Position numbers and translations under genes: made by a program | NCBI GenBank assembly: GCA_017403125.1 | Contig: JAFQOR010000012.1 | Span: 1 to 64,000 of the forward strand | Source: Alistipes sp. | Lineage (GTDB): Bacteria; Bacteroidota; Bacteroidia; Bacteroidales; Rikenellaceae | Length of the DNA stretch: 64,000 nucleotides | Direction: 5' to 3' | Notes under the pieces: generated by a model | Databases searched by the model: none | What the model was told of the DNA's origin: nothing | Seen by the model: only the letters and a program-made list of their open reading frames with translations | In this document: positions 54,153-63,591 of the stretch, piece after piece | Position numbering within the stretch: the first letter of the stretch is position 1 | Layout of the letters: the number at the start of each line of letters is the position of its first letter

Positions 54153-56312
54153 TTAGTCGTAGAACGACCACGAGATACCCAGCTTGAACATTCGCGGGTT
54201 GAGCGGATAGCGAGCCACCTGGAAGTACTCGCCATTGCCAAACAGGTTCTGGTTCAAGTGCTGGACTTTAAGCAGAATACGCATGCGCTTCCACTTTGCC
54301 GACACAAAGAAATCGATGTAGGGATAGTTGCCTATCCTAACCTCTCTTTGATTGAAGAAGGCAGAGAGTGCAGGATTGTAGCTCGGAGCATAGTACGCCG
54401 TATTGAAACGTCCGTCCAAGCCAATCTGCACACGCAACACGTCGCGCTTAACCCAGAACTCGTAGTAGTACGAGAGGAAAGCACTGAACGTGGGTACGGG
54501 GAGCACACTCTCATCCGATGTGATTTGCACCAATGCCCGATGATCGAGATGGAGTCCCGCAATGCGGAAATCCTTGCGAGCATACAAACTCGTGAGACTA
54601 ACCGTGCCCGAATGTTGGGCGACACGACTATCGGCGCCATTGTAAATCATCTTGTTGATGACGCCCTGCCATGCTCCGACCTCCAACGCAAAATCGGGGA
54701 CCGAGAAATTAACCTCGAAACGAGTTTCAGACTCCTTATCAAAGGAGTTAAACCACGTGTAGTGGTTTGAGAATAGATTCTCCTCCCAATAGCTGGGCGA
54801 GCGTAGTTCTTGCAAGAATCTTCCGCTCAGAATCAGGGGATGTTCGCGAATGAAGGCTCTCAATGTGATTTTTGCATCCACCGAGAGATCACCGCCACGA
54901 TAGCCCGACGGATAGTACTTTGCATCGACTCCCCAATCGGCATATCGTTTAATCTTACCGCTCGCCGCACCATAGATATACCACGACGTGCGCTTATCCT
55001 TTGTCATCTTACCCGACACATAGTCCGTCAGACGCAGATACGAGTAGGTATGAAGGTCGAGACCTATACCTCCATCAATAGTGCTGACAACACCATTACG
55101 ATCCCACGGCTGCACCTGCACAAAGAGTTTGTTGGATATCAGTCGCTCCGATATAGAGTCTCGGGTATTTTGTGGCGTAATAAACCAATCCTCGTAGTAG
55201 GAGTGCGTTCCCGACTCCCACTTACCCAACTCCTCGTTGTAGTGGTCGCGCTCGTTGGTGTAGGTCGAACGCTTGTCGGTATAGACCTTCGACCAAGTGT
55301 TGAACTCGAACTGATGGCCGAAATATACCGCCGAGAGATCCGCCAACGAGAAGTCATACTCGGTGACACGCTGCAACGGTATAGCATAGGCCTGACGTAC
55401 AAAGAAGGCGTGGTTGCGATAGTGGTTATGCGCCTCCGAAGATGCCAGACGCATAGGGACACCCGAGGGCATCTCGAAGGTGGTGTCGGCAATAGCCCAC
55501 TCGCCAACAACACCACCATTTTCGCGAGTATTGATGTTGTTGTGCATATATGCCGCATGTATCGAGTAACGCTTGCCGGTATGTGCTACCGCCACCGACA
55601 AGACATGGTTCTTCGTACGCTGCCAATCGTAGCGACCCATGGTGCTTCGCGCCTTGTAGTTCACGTTTGCCGAGGTCGAGGGGGTGATGTTCTGTGAGTG
55701 TACCAGCTCGAAGTGCTCCTCACGATAGCGCTTCTGTCCCGCCTCCAAGTAGAGCAGGTTCGTAAGCGGCTTCTTACCGTTATAGAAGGGGACGTTATCC
55801 AGACGAGCTGTGTAGGCATCGTAGCTGCGCGCAAAGCTGAAATCGGCATCTTGGCGTCTATCGAACCAATTTACCGGCTGCGTAGATTGACCCAAGCCAC
55901 CAAGCGCCATATCACCCACGCCTTTGCGATAGAAGACATAGTCGATACGCCAATCCGAGAGCGTAGTATCGAGCGGCGCAATATTCACGCGGTTGAAGTC
56001 GGGGTCGATGCTCCACTTCCAGTTGGGCAACGCACGCACCGTATCGCTGAAGTAGTAGGACTCATTGGGGCGCTTCGGGCGCTTCTTCTTGACATCGGTC
56101 GAGTCGGGTTGCTCACCCTCTTCGCCCTCCTCACCTGCAATGGGGTTGCCATACATATCGTAGCCCGTGCCATTCTGATTGCCATACATCTGCTGCTCTC
56201 GTTGGGCACGTGCCAAAGCTGCGGCATCGACCTGGGCATGCGCATCGTATGACGACAGCACCACTGCCGCCACCACACACACAACCGATAGTATCAACCG
56301 CAAAAATCTCAT
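54153..56312 (-). CDS. Putative porin-type outer-membrane protein
   Basis: A 719-residue protein with a signal peptide (to about DAHAQ, residue 27) and a short Gly/Glu-rich linker. The body is beta-rich with many aromatic strand ends (e.g. NWKWSIDPDFNR, GEWAIADTTFEM) and ends in KLGISWSFYD, with the aromatic C-terminal strand expected of outer-membrane barrels. Its general layout matches the long putative porin family of Bacteroidota. It starts 24 bases after pssA. The solute is unknown. A 16- or 18-strand barrel is likely, but the exact count was not determined. Confidence 0.78.
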   Translation of the reverse strand: MRFLRLILSVVCVVAAVVLSSYDAHAQVDAAALARAQREQQMYGNQNGTGYDMYGNPIAGEEGEEGEQPDSTDVKKKRPKRPNESYYFSDTVRALPNWKWSIDPDFNRVNIAPLDTTLSDWRIDYVFYRKGVGDMALGGLGQSTQPVNWFDRRQDADFSFARSYDAYTARLDNVPFYNGKKPLTNLLYLEAGQKRYREEHFELVHSQNITPSTSANVNYKARSTMGRYDWQRTKNHVLSVAVAHTGKRYSIHAAYMHNNINTRENGGVVGEWAIADTTFEMPSGVPMRLASSEAHNHYRNHAFFVRQAYAIPLQRVTEYDFSLADLSAVYFGHQFEFNTWSKVYTDKRSTYTNERDHYNEELGKWESGTHSYYEDWFITPQNTRDSISERLISNKLFVQVQPWDRNGVVSTIDGGIGLDLHTYSYLRLTDYVSGKMTKDKRTSWYIYGAASGKIKRYADWGVDAKYYPSGYRGGDLSVDAKITLRAFIREHPLILSGRFLQELRSPSYWEENLFSNHYTWFNSFDKESETRFEVNFSVPDFALEVGAWQGVINKMIYNGADSRVAQHSGTVSLTSLYARKDFRIAGLHLDHRALVQITSDESVLPVPTFSAFLSYYYEFWVKRDVLRVQIGLDGRFNTAYYAPSYNPALSAFFNQREVRIGNYPYIDFFVSAKWKRMRILLKVQHLNQNLFGNGEYFQVARYPLNPRMFKLGISWSFYD

Positions 56313-56336
56313 ACTCTCAACCTCATCTTTTGATGT

Positions 56337-57050
56337 TTATCGCTCCTTGCTTACAAGCCATCGCAGCGTCGATACGACAATATATAGAACGATAATTGAC
56401 AACAGTGCGTATTTGGGCATGAAAACTATTATCAACGCCGCAGCAGCCAAGAAACCGTAGCGGAGCTCGTTACCTCGTAGGCCAAAGCCCTTGAACTTCA
56501 AGGCAAACATGCGTATGGGGCTGATTAGAAGGAGTGATGCCGCTACCGAGATTAGCAGTATGTGCTCCTGATATAGTGCAACCTCACCCTGCTCGGCGAG
56601 CACCGCCAACGACATTAGCATCAACGCATTTGCAGGCGTGGGCAGACCGCGAAACTCCGTAGCCTGCGTAGTGTCGATATTGAATTTTGCCAGCCTCAAC
56701 GCCGAGAAAGCAGCGATAATGAATACCACGAAACGTAGCGGCTCCATAATATTCGCCGGAAGCTCATAGAGCGATGTCGAACCCATGTAGGCATCGTACA
56801 TAACTACCGCCGGAGCCAAACCAAACGATATGTCGTCGGCAAGCGAGTCGAGTTGCACACCAAGAGGCGACATCTGATTGAGCAAACGCGCCACCATCCC
56901 GTCGAAGAAGTCACATACGGCAGCCGCGATAATAAGCCAAAAAGCCGTTTCGTAGGCATGGTACTGCAAAACGCAAACAATGGCAGCCGCACCGGCAACC
57001 AAATTTGCAAGCGTAAGCATATTAGGCAACGTAAACAATCTGATATTCAT
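56337..57050 (-). CDS. pssA: CDP-diacylglycerol-serine O-phosphatidyltransferase
   Basis: A 237-residue membrane enzyme starting at ATG 57050 (MNIRLFTLPNMLTL). The CDP-alcohol phosphotransferase motif is complete in CDFFDGMVARLL...GVQLDSLADD, D-G-x2-A-R-x8-G-x3-D-x3-D. About seven hydrophobic segments follow and precede it. It makes phosphatidylserine, the precursor of phosphatidylethanolamine. The upstream 26 codons of open frame are not used, because they run into the promoter. Confidence 0.92.
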   Translation of the reverse strand: MNIRLFTLPNMLTLANLVAGAAAIVCVLQYHAYETAFWLIIAAAVCDFFDGMVARLLNQMSPLGVQLDSLADDISFGLAPAVVMYDAYMGSTSLYELPANIMEPLRFVVFIIAAFSALRLAKFNIDTTQATEFRGLPTPANALMLMSLAVLAEQGEVALYQEHILLISVAASLLLISPIRMFALKFKGFGLRGNELRYGFLAAAALIIVFMPKYALLSIIVLYIVVSTLRWLVSKER

Positions 57051-57113
57051 ATCGTTATCTATATTGTTTTCAAATTTACAGGGCGTTTTGTACATCAAAA
57101 TAAACCCAAATAT

Positions 57114-57145
57114 TTTGCAAAGATACAAAAAAATTTTTATCTTTG
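57114..57145 (+). promoter_or_regulatory. Promoter of the mannose-1-phosphate guanylyltransferase gene
   Basis: TTTG (57114-57117), 20 bases and TATCTTTG (57138-57145) form an exact Bacteroidota promoter, 34 bases before the ATG at 57180. Confidence 0.8.
57118..57125 (-). promoter_or_regulatory. Probable -7 box of pssA
   Basis: On the minus strand TATCTTTG, 67 bases upstream of the pssA ATG. It abuts the -33 TTTG of the opposite promoter, so RNA polymerase could hardly occupy both at once. Its own -33 box is not clear. Confidence 0.55.
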
Positions 57146-57179
57146 TGTAAATTTAATAAATTTAACCCTCAAAAAATCG

Positions 57180-58253
57180 ATGAAAAACAACAGATATTGC
57201 GTAATTATGGCGGGAGGCGTAGGCTCACGCTTTTGGCCCAAAAGCCGCCAATCATGTCCAAAACAGTTCTTGGACATCCTTGGCACAGGGCGTTCGTTTA
57301 TCCGACAGACATACGAAAGATTTGCCAAAATTATCCCAACCAAGAACTTTATCATAGTCACCAATCTGCGCTACAAACAGCAGGTATTGGAGCATATTCC
57401 CGAGCTCGACGAGAGTCAGGTTCTCTGCGAGCCGATAGGTCGTAACACAGCGCCATGCATCGCCTACGCTGCCTATCGTCTGCATAAGATAGCTCCCGAC
57501 GCCGAGATGATTGTATCGCCCTCGGACCACCTGATACTCAACGAAGAGGAGTTCTGTCGCATCGTAAACAGATGTTCGGATTTCATAACCGAGAAGAGCG
57601 CTCTGATGACCATTGGCATCAAACCCAGTCGTCCCGAGACGGGTTACGGATACATACAGCGTTCGAGCAACGAGAGCATAAGCAAGGTAAAATGCTTTAC
57701 CGAGAAACCGAACTACGAGATGGCACAAGCATTTTTGGAGTGTGGCGAATTTTTATGGAATTCCGGAATCTTCATCTGGAAGGTCAAGGACATCATCGCC
57801 GCCATCGAGGAGCACCTTCCCGAACACAGCACGCTATTCAACAGCATCAAGGAGGATTTGAACACCGAGCGTGAAGCCGATGCCATATCCCGCATCTTTG
57901 CCGAGTGCCGCCCCATATCTATCGACTACGGCGTGATGGAGAAGGCAAGCAACGTCTATGTTCACAGCGGCGACTTTGGATGGAGCGACGTGGGCACATG
58001 GGGCTCGGTATATCAGCAGTCACGCAAGGATGGCTATGCCAACGTCATTAGCAACAACCTCGTAAAGACCTACGACACGCGCAACTCACTCATTTCGCTA
58101 CCCCCGAACAAGGTTGCCGTAGTCAGCGGGCTCAAAGACTATATCGTGGTCGATACCGACGATGTGCTTATGATATGCCCCAAGCGCGAGGAGCAGAATA
58201 TCAAGGGCTTTGTCGAGGATATCAAGTACGAAACGGGCAACAAACACATTTAG
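57180..58253 (+). CDS. manC: Mannose-1-phosphate guanylyltransferase
   Basis: A 357-residue nucleotidyltransferase. CVIMAGGVGSRFWPKSR at the start is the pyrophosphorylase signature, followed by CPKQFLDIL and, later, EKPNYEMA and GEFLWNSGIFIWK. The C terminus lacks the isomerase (cupin) domain of bifunctional ManC/AlgA, so it makes only GDP-mannose from mannose-1-phosphate and GTP. The ATG at 57180 fits the start of the fold and the promoter; the open frame further upstream overlaps pssA. GDP-mannose could feed the glycosyltransferases at 29-31 kb. Confidence 0.92.
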   Translation: MKNNRYCVIMAGGVGSRFWPKSRQSCPKQFLDILGTGRSFIRQTYERFAKIIPTKNFIIVTNLRYKQQVLEHIPELDESQVLCEPIGRNTAPCIAYAAYRLHKIAPDAEMIVSPSDHLILNEEEFCRIVNRCSDFITEKSALMTIGIKPSRPETGYGYIQRSSNESISKVKCFTEKPNYEMAQAFLECGEFLWNSGIFIWKVKDIIAAIEEHLPEHSTLFNSIKEDLNTEREADAISRIFAECRPISIDYGVMEKASNVYVHSGDFGWSDVGTWGSVYQQSRKDGYANVISNNLVKTYDTRNSLISLPPNKVAVVSGLKDYIVVDTDDVLMICPKREEQNIKGFVEDIKYETGNKHI

Positions 58254-58298
58254 TTCGTACGACACATCGCACACAATCCAGCCACATCACACACATTT

Positions 58299-58342
58299 AG
58301 AGAGGGATGAACGATTTATGCGCCATCCCTCTCTCCGCTTTT
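58299..58342 (+). terminator. Intrinsic terminator after manC
   Basis: AGAGAGGGATG (58299-58309) pairs with CATCCCTCTCT (58324-58334), followed by CCGCTTTT. The rest of the 58254-58531 gap holds only the lon promoter. Confidence 0.8.
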
Positions 58343-58457
58343 CACCCCGCTGCAAATCCATGAGTTAAGTTCCAAATAACCATCATAGTACCAACCACCC
58401 CACCAACTTTGGCTCTATGTTTGTCGATAAAATGTTATCAACAAAAGGCGCACACTA

Positions 58458-58488
58458 TTTATTTCTACGAAATAATTGCGTATATTTG
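58458..58488 (+). promoter_or_regulatory. Probable promoter of lon
   Basis: TTTA (58458-58461, one base off TTTG), 19 bases and TATATTTG (58481-58488). The leader to the ATG at 58532 would be about 40 bases. Confidence 0.6.
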
Positions 58489-58531
58489 CAGAGTTTTGTA
58501 GAGTGAATAAACGAAATTTTTTAATGAGAAA

Positions 58532-60949
58532 ATGAACAAGAAGGATAAGGATATAGAGGAGATGGGCTTGGTACCGGAGCTCTTCGACGGCAAACATCAG
58601 GTAATACCCATCATCTCCGGTGGCGACGACACCATCGAGAAGGTAAATATTCCCGAAACACTCCCTATACTCACACTGCGTAGCTCGGTGATATTTCCCG
58701 GCTCGGTGACACCCATCACAGTGGGTCGCGCCAAGTCGATAGCGCTGGTACGCGCCGTTGAGGCTACGGATGGACTGCTTGGTGCGGTACTCCAAAAGGA
58801 TAGCGAGGTGGAGGACCCACAGCCAAACGACATGCACAAGGTTGGCACCTCGGCACGCATCCTCAAAATATTGGAGATGCCCAACGGCAATCTCACCGTA
58901 ATACTCTCGGGCTTGGAGAAGATTGAGGTGCAGGAGTACGTCGCTACACAGCCCTACTTCAAGGCTACGGTAACGACCATTCAGGACACCACGCCCGACC
59001 CAAAGAATGTGGAGTTTGTGGCATTGGTGGAGTCTATCAAGGAGGTAACGTTGAGCATCATCAACATATCGCCCTCGATGCCCAAGGAGGCGGCATTCGC
59101 CATCAAGAATCTCGACTCGAATCGCGCCATCATAAACTTCATCTGCTCGAACATGGAGCTCACCGACGACGACCGCCAGCAACTTCTCGAAGCTCCGGGA
59201 TTGTTGGCACGCTCGCGCCGTCTGTTGGAGATATTGGTCAAGGAGCAGCAGCTCATCGAGCTTAAAAACGAGATTCAGAATCGCGTAAAGCAGGATATTG
59301 ACAAGCAGCAGAAGGACTACTACTTGCAGCAGCAGATGCGCGTCATACAGGATGAGTTGGGCGACGGCGTCGATGCCGACATCGAGCGTTTGAAGGAGGA
59401 GGCAAAGAAGAAGAATTGGTCGAAGGCTACTGCCGAGCTCTTCGACAAGGAGGTAGCACGCTTGGAGCGCCTTAACCCCGCAGTTGCCGAGTACTCGGTG
59501 CAGATGAACTATCTGCAACTCATGCTCGACCTGCCATGGAACGATGTCACCGAGGATAAGCTCGACCTTGCAGCAGTACGCGAGCAGCTCGACAAGGACC
59601 ACTTCGGCTTGGAGGAGGTCAAGGAGCGACTATTGGAGCATTTGGCAGTCATCAAGCTCAAAGGTGACCTCAAATCGCCCATTCTCTGTCTATATGGCCC
59701 TCCGGGAGTTGGTAAGACCTCGCTCGGCAAATCGGTGGCAGAGGCTCTTGGTCGCAAGTTCGGACGCATTTCGTTGGGCGGTCTGCACGACGAGTCGGAG
59801 ATTCGTGGACACCGCCGCACATATATCGGTGCTATGCCCGGACGAATCATCGAGACCATCAAGCGTTGCGGAGCATCCAATCCGGTAATCATCCTCGACG
59901 AGATAGACAAGGTTTCGCGCTCGAATCATGGCGACCCGTCGAGTGCTCTGTTGGAGGTCCTCGACCCCGAGCAGAACACCACGTTCCACGACAACTATCT
60001 CGACACCGAATACGACCTCTCGAAGGTGCTGTTCATAGCTACGGCAAACAATGTTGGCAACATCTCGGCGGCGCTACGCGACCGTATGGAGATGATAAAC
60101 ATCCCCGGATACATCCTCGAAGACAAGATTGAGATTGCCCACAAGCACCTCATTGCCAAGCAGCGCGACGCTCACGGCATCAAGGATAAGCAGATGGACC
60201 TCACGACCGACGCCATAGTGCGCATCATCGAGGACTATACGCGAGAGTCAGGTGTCCGAGGCTTGGATAAGAACATCGCCAAGATAGCCCGCAACCGCGC
60301 CAAGGCCATAGCTTTTGGCGAGGAGTACAGCGCGACACTCGATGTAGCCGACTTGGAGAAGATACTCGGCAAGCCCAAGTTCAAGAACGACCGCTACGAC
60401 ATCGCCGGCATGCGCGGTGTTGTCACAGGCTTGGCATGGACCGAGGTGGGTGGCGACATCCTCTACATCGAGTCGGTGCTTACGCCCGGCAAGGGTAAAC
60501 TCAACCTTACGGGAAATCTGGGCGACGTGATGAAGGAGTCGGCAACGATAGCCTATGAGTGGGTCATGGCACACCACGAGGAGCTGGGCATCGACAAGAA
60601 GCTCTTCGAGGAGTGCGACCTGAACATTCACGTTCCCGAGGGAGCAATACCCAAGGATGGCCCTTCGGCGGGCATCACGATGGTGACGTCGATAGTCTCG
60701 ACCTTCACCGGGCGCCTTGTCAAGGAGCGCATAGCAATGACGGGCGAGACCACGTTGCGCGGCAGGGTTACCGCCGTAGGCGGCATCAAAGAGAAGATTC
60801 TTGCTGCCAAGCGCGCGGGTATCAGCGAGCTTATACTCTCGGAGGAGAACCGCAAGGACATCGAGGAGATAAAGCCCGAGTACATCGATGGACTCACGTT
60901 CCACTACGTAAAGAGCAACGACGAGGTGTTGAGCATAGCTCTGCAATAG
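58532..60949 (+). CDS. lon: ATP-dependent protease Lon
   Basis: An 805-residue protein. An N-terminal substrate-binding domain (LPILTLRSSVIFPGSVTPI) is followed by a coiled coil. Walker A GPPGVGKT has Lys395, Walker B is VIILDEIDKV, and the C-terminal peptidase has Ser712 in DGPSAGIT and Lys755 in GGIKEK, giving the Ser-Lys dyad. Lon degrades misfolded and short-lived regulatory proteins. Length is close to E. coli Lon (784). It has its own promoter and is followed by the Kdo genes after 63 bases. Confidence 0.97.
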   Translation: MNKKDKDIEEMGLVPELFDGKHQVIPIISGGDDTIEKVNIPETLPILTLRSSVIFPGSVTPITVGRAKSIALVRAVEATDGLLGAVLQKDSEVEDPQPNDMHKVGTSARILKILEMPNGNLTVILSGLEKIEVQEYVATQPYFKATVTTIQDTTPDPKNVEFVALVESIKEVTLSIINISPSMPKEAAFAIKNLDSNRAIINFICSNMELTDDDRQQLLEAPGLLARSRRLLEILVKEQQLIELKNEIQNRVKQDIDKQQKDYYLQQQMRVIQDELGDGVDADIERLKEEAKKKNWSKATAELFDKEVARLERLNPAVAEYSVQMNYLQLMLDLPWNDVTEDKLDLAAVREQLDKDHFGLEEVKERLLEHLAVIKLKGDLKSPILCLYGPPGVGKTSLGKSVAEALGRKFGRISLGGLHDESEIRGHRRTYIGAMPGRIIETIKRCGASNPVIILDEIDKVSRSNHGDPSSALLEVLDPEQNTTFHDNYLDTEYDLSKVLFIATANNVGNISAALRDRMEMINIPGYILEDKIEIAHKHLIAKQRDAHGIKDKQMDLTTDAIVRIIEDYTRESGVRGLDKNIAKIARNRAKAIAFGEEYSATLDVADLEKILGKPKFKNDRYDIAGMRGVVTGLAWTEVGGDILYIESVLTPGKGKLNLTGNLGDVMKESATIAYEWVMAHHEELGIDKKLFEECDLNIHVPEGAIPKDGPSAGITMVTSIVSTFTGRLVKERIAMTGETTLRGRVTAVGGIKEKILAAKRAGISELILSEENRKDIEEIKPEYIDGLTFHYVKSNDEVLSIALQ

Positions 60950-61012
60950 CCCTGCACAACACCCCAAGACAATAGAGAACAAGAAGTAGTAATAAATGTA
61001 GTAACCAAAGAT

Positions 61013-61768
61013 ATGAAGTTTATAGCAATAATCCCGGCACGCTACGCTTCGACACGTTTTCCGGCGAAGCCCCTTGCACTGCTCGGAGGCAAGCCCATCA
61101 TTGAGCATGTCTATAATCAGGTGCGCAAGGCCGTAGATATGGTTGTTGTCGCCACCGACGACGAGCGCATACTTCGCGTCGTGGAGTCGTTTGGCGGACG
61201 CGCAGTGATGACATCGACGGAGCACCAGAGTGGCACCGACCGCTGCTACGAGGCTCTTACGAAGGTCGAGGGCGAGTATGACGTTGTAATAAACGTTCAG
61301 GGCGACGAACCCTTCATCCAGCCCACGCAGATAGCATCACTCATGGCATGCTTCGAGGATGAAGCTACCGACATAGCCACGTTGGTTAAACCCTTCACTC
61401 CGGAAGATGGCATCGAGGCGTTGGAGAATCCCAACTCGCCGAAGGTTGTTGTGAGCTGCGATATGAAGGCTATCTACTTCTCGCGCTCGGTAATACCCTA
61501 CAAGCGAGGTGTGGAGCGCAGCGAGTGGCTCAATGCAGGTCGCTACTACAAGCATATAGGCATGTATGCCTTCCGCACTCACACCCTGCGCGAGGTGACC
61601 TCGCTCCCCCAATCGCCGTTGGAGTTGAGCGAAAAGCTCGAACAGTTGCGTTGGTTGGAGAATGGCTACCGCATAGGCATAGGCATCACCGAGCAAGAGA
61701 CAATAGGCATCGACACTCCCGAAGATTTGGAGCACGCCGAGCGCTTTTTGGCTAATCAGCAGAGATAG
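61013..61768 (+). CDS. kdsB: CMP-Kdo synthetase
   Basis: A 251-residue cytidylyltransferase. IIPARYASTRFPAKPLALLGGKPI is the nucleotide-binding start (residues about 6-28), followed by VVVATDDERI and NVQGDEPFI with the metal-binding Asp. It activates Kdo as CMP-Kdo for LPS inner core. Length is normal. It starts 63 bases after lon, and kdsA follows after 58 bases. Confidence 0.95.
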   Translation: MKFIAIIPARYASTRFPAKPLALLGGKPIIEHVYNQVRKAVDMVVVATDDERILRVVESFGGRAVMTSTEHQSGTDRCYEALTKVEGEYDVVINVQGDEPFIQPTQIASLMACFEDEATDIATLVKPFTPEDGIEALENPNSPKVVVSCDMKAIYFSRSVIPYKRGVERSEWLNAGRYYKHIGMYAFRTHTLREVTSLPQSPLELSEKLEQLRWLENGYRIGIGITEQETIGIDTPEDLEHAERFLANQQR

Positions 61769-61826
61769 AGGCAACACCCTCAACCGCAACCGATAACGAA
61801 TAAAACCTTAAAGACCCAATATAATT

Positions 61827-62582
61827 ATGAACCTACCAAAGATTATCGCCGGACCCTGTGTCATCGAGTCACAGGAGCTGTTAGAGGAGGTCGCACAGAC
61901 CCTTGTTGGCATCAACGCAAAGTTAGGTACCGACATCATCTTCAAGGCATCGTTCGACAAGGCAAACCGCACGTCGATACGTTCGTACCGAGGCGTAGGT
62001 CTCGACAAGGGACTCGAAATGCTCTCGGACATACGCTCGAAATATGGTCTTAAACTCCTCACCGACATACACGAGTCGTGGCAGGCAAAACCCGTAGGCG
62101 ATGTTGTGGATGTGATACAGATTCCCGCATTCCTCTGCCGTCAGACCGACCTTCTGGTAGAGGCAGCACGCACGGGCAAGTGTGTGAATATCAAGAAGGC
62201 ACAGTTTCTCTCGGGCGAGGACATGACGTACCCCTACGAGAAGGCTATGGAGTCGGGTGCCAAGGAGGTATGGCTCACCGAGCGTGGCAACATGTATGGT
62301 TACAACAACCTCGTCGTGGATTTCCGCAACATTGCCGACATGCGCAATATTGCCGACACCGTAGTCATGGACTGCACACACTCGGTACAGCGCCCCGGAG
62401 CAGCAGGTGGCAAGACGGGCGGCAACCGCGAGTTCGTGCCCGCCATGGCACTTGCGGCCAAGGCCTTTGGTGCCAACGGCTACTTCTTCGAGGTACACCC
62501 CAACCCCGACTGCGCCATGAGTGACGGGCCCAATATGCTCTATTTGAGCGACCTCGAAAACGTTATTAAATCACTACTATAA
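61827..62582 (+). CDS. kdsA: 3-deoxy-8-phosphooctulonate synthase
   Basis: A 251-residue DAHP-type aldolase. IIAGPCVIES near the N terminus, FKASFDKANRTS (PEP and arabinose-5-phosphate binding), TDIHE, QIPAFLCRQTDL, DCTHSVQRPGA and FFEVHPNPDCAMSDGPN are all typical of KdsA. It condenses arabinose-5-phosphate with PEP to Kdo-8-phosphate. It is a little shorter than E. coli KdsA (284), which is usual for this phylum. Confidence 0.95.
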   Translation: MNLPKIIAGPCVIESQELLEEVAQTLVGINAKLGTDIIFKASFDKANRTSIRSYRGVGLDKGLEMLSDIRSKYGLKLLTDIHESWQAKPVGDVVDVIQIPAFLCRQTDLLVEAARTGKCVNIKKAQFLSGEDMTYPYEKAMESGAKEVWLTERGNMYGYNNLVVDFRNIADMRNIADTVVMDCTHSVQRPGAAGGKTGGNREFVPAMALAAKAFGANGYFFEVHPNPDCAMSDGPNMLYLSDLENVIKSLL

Positions 62583-62602
62583 ACCCTATTCTTTTTTTAG
62601 CA

Positions 62603-63565
62603 ATGACACCCATACAGGAGGAGTTGCTGACCATAGGTCGCAACACCATACATACCGAGGCAGAGGCTCTGCAAGCCATGGAGCTATCGTTGGGCGAGGA
62701 GTTTGTTCGCGCCGTAGAGATTATCCTTAATTGCCGTGGCAAGCTCATTGTTACGGGCATGGGAAAGTCGGGACATATAGGTTGCAAGATTGCTGCAACA
62801 CTTGCCAGCACGGGCACACCGAGTTTCTTCCTACACCCCGCCGAGGCGTTCCACGGCGACCTGGGCATGATTTCGAAGGAGGATGTCATTCTTGCGCTAT
62901 CCTATTCGGGCGAGACGGACGAGATTCTGAAAATCATACCCTTTGTGCACGAGAATGGCAACAAGCTGATAGCCATCACGGGCAAGGCTCAATCGTCGTT
63001 GGCACGCAATGCCGACGTTCATCTTGACATCATGGTGCGTCAGGAGGCGTGTATCCTGCGCCTTGCTCCCACATCATCCACCACAGCGCAGCTCGCCATG
63101 GGCGATGCTTTGGCAACGACGCTCATGCATGCACGCAACTTCACAGCCATGGACTTTGCGCGTCTGCACCCCGGAGGCAGCCTCGGACGCCGCCTGCTGA
63201 TGACCGTAGGTCACGTCATGCGCAAGGAGGAGCTGCCCGTCGTAGCTCCCGACTGCTCGGCAACCGAGATGATTCACCGCATAAGCAAGGGTGGCCTGGG
63301 TCTTATCATCATCGCCGAGGATGAGCGCATCATAGGCATCGTGACCGATGGCGATGTGCGTCGCGCTATGGAGAAGCACCGTGCCGAGTTCTTCAACATA
63401 CGCGCCATAGATATAGCTACGCGCAATCCCAAGACCATATCTTCGGACCAGAAGCTTATCGAGGCAGAGAAGCGTATGACCGAGCACAAGATAAATTCGC
63501 TTATCGTAACATCACATGACGGTCGTTTGGAGGGTGTTATCCAGCTTTACGACATAAAGTTATAG
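62603..63565 (+). CDS. kdsD: Arabinose-5-phosphate isomerase
   Basis: A 320-residue protein: an N-terminal SIS domain with GMGKSGHIGCKIAATLASTG and YSGETDEIL, then two CBS domains (from about 205; DEELPVVAPD-like region and IVTDGDVRRAM). It makes arabinose-5-phosphate from ribulose-5-phosphate, the first step to Kdo. The start ATG at 62603 is 20 bases after kdsA. KdsC, the Kdo-8-phosphate phosphatase, is not in the window. Confidence 0.93.
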   Translation: MTPIQEELLTIGRNTIHTEAEALQAMELSLGEEFVRAVEIILNCRGKLIVTGMGKSGHIGCKIAATLASTGTPSFFLHPAEAFHGDLGMISKEDVILALSYSGETDEILKIIPFVHENGNKLIAITGKAQSSLARNADVHLDIMVRQEACILRLAPTSSTTAQLAMGDALATTLMHARNFTAMDFARLHPGGSLGRRLLMTVGHVMRKEELPVVAPDCSATEMIHRISKGGLGLIIIAEDERIIGIVTDGDVRRAMEKHRAEFFNIRAIDIATRNPKTISSDQKLIEAEKRMTEHKINSLIVTSHDGRLEGVIQLYDIKL

Positions 63566-63591
63566 CATAATCTGCTCCATATCAAACGCCA

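Noticed and set aside
56853..57179. A longer N terminus for the guanylyltransferase gene
   Set aside because: It would overlap pssA on the other strand and span both promoters; the nucleotide-binding fold starts at 57180.
58415..59602. A 395-codon minus-strand frame opposite lon
   Set aside because: Antisense to the N-terminal half of Lon and overlapping its promoter; no domain seen.
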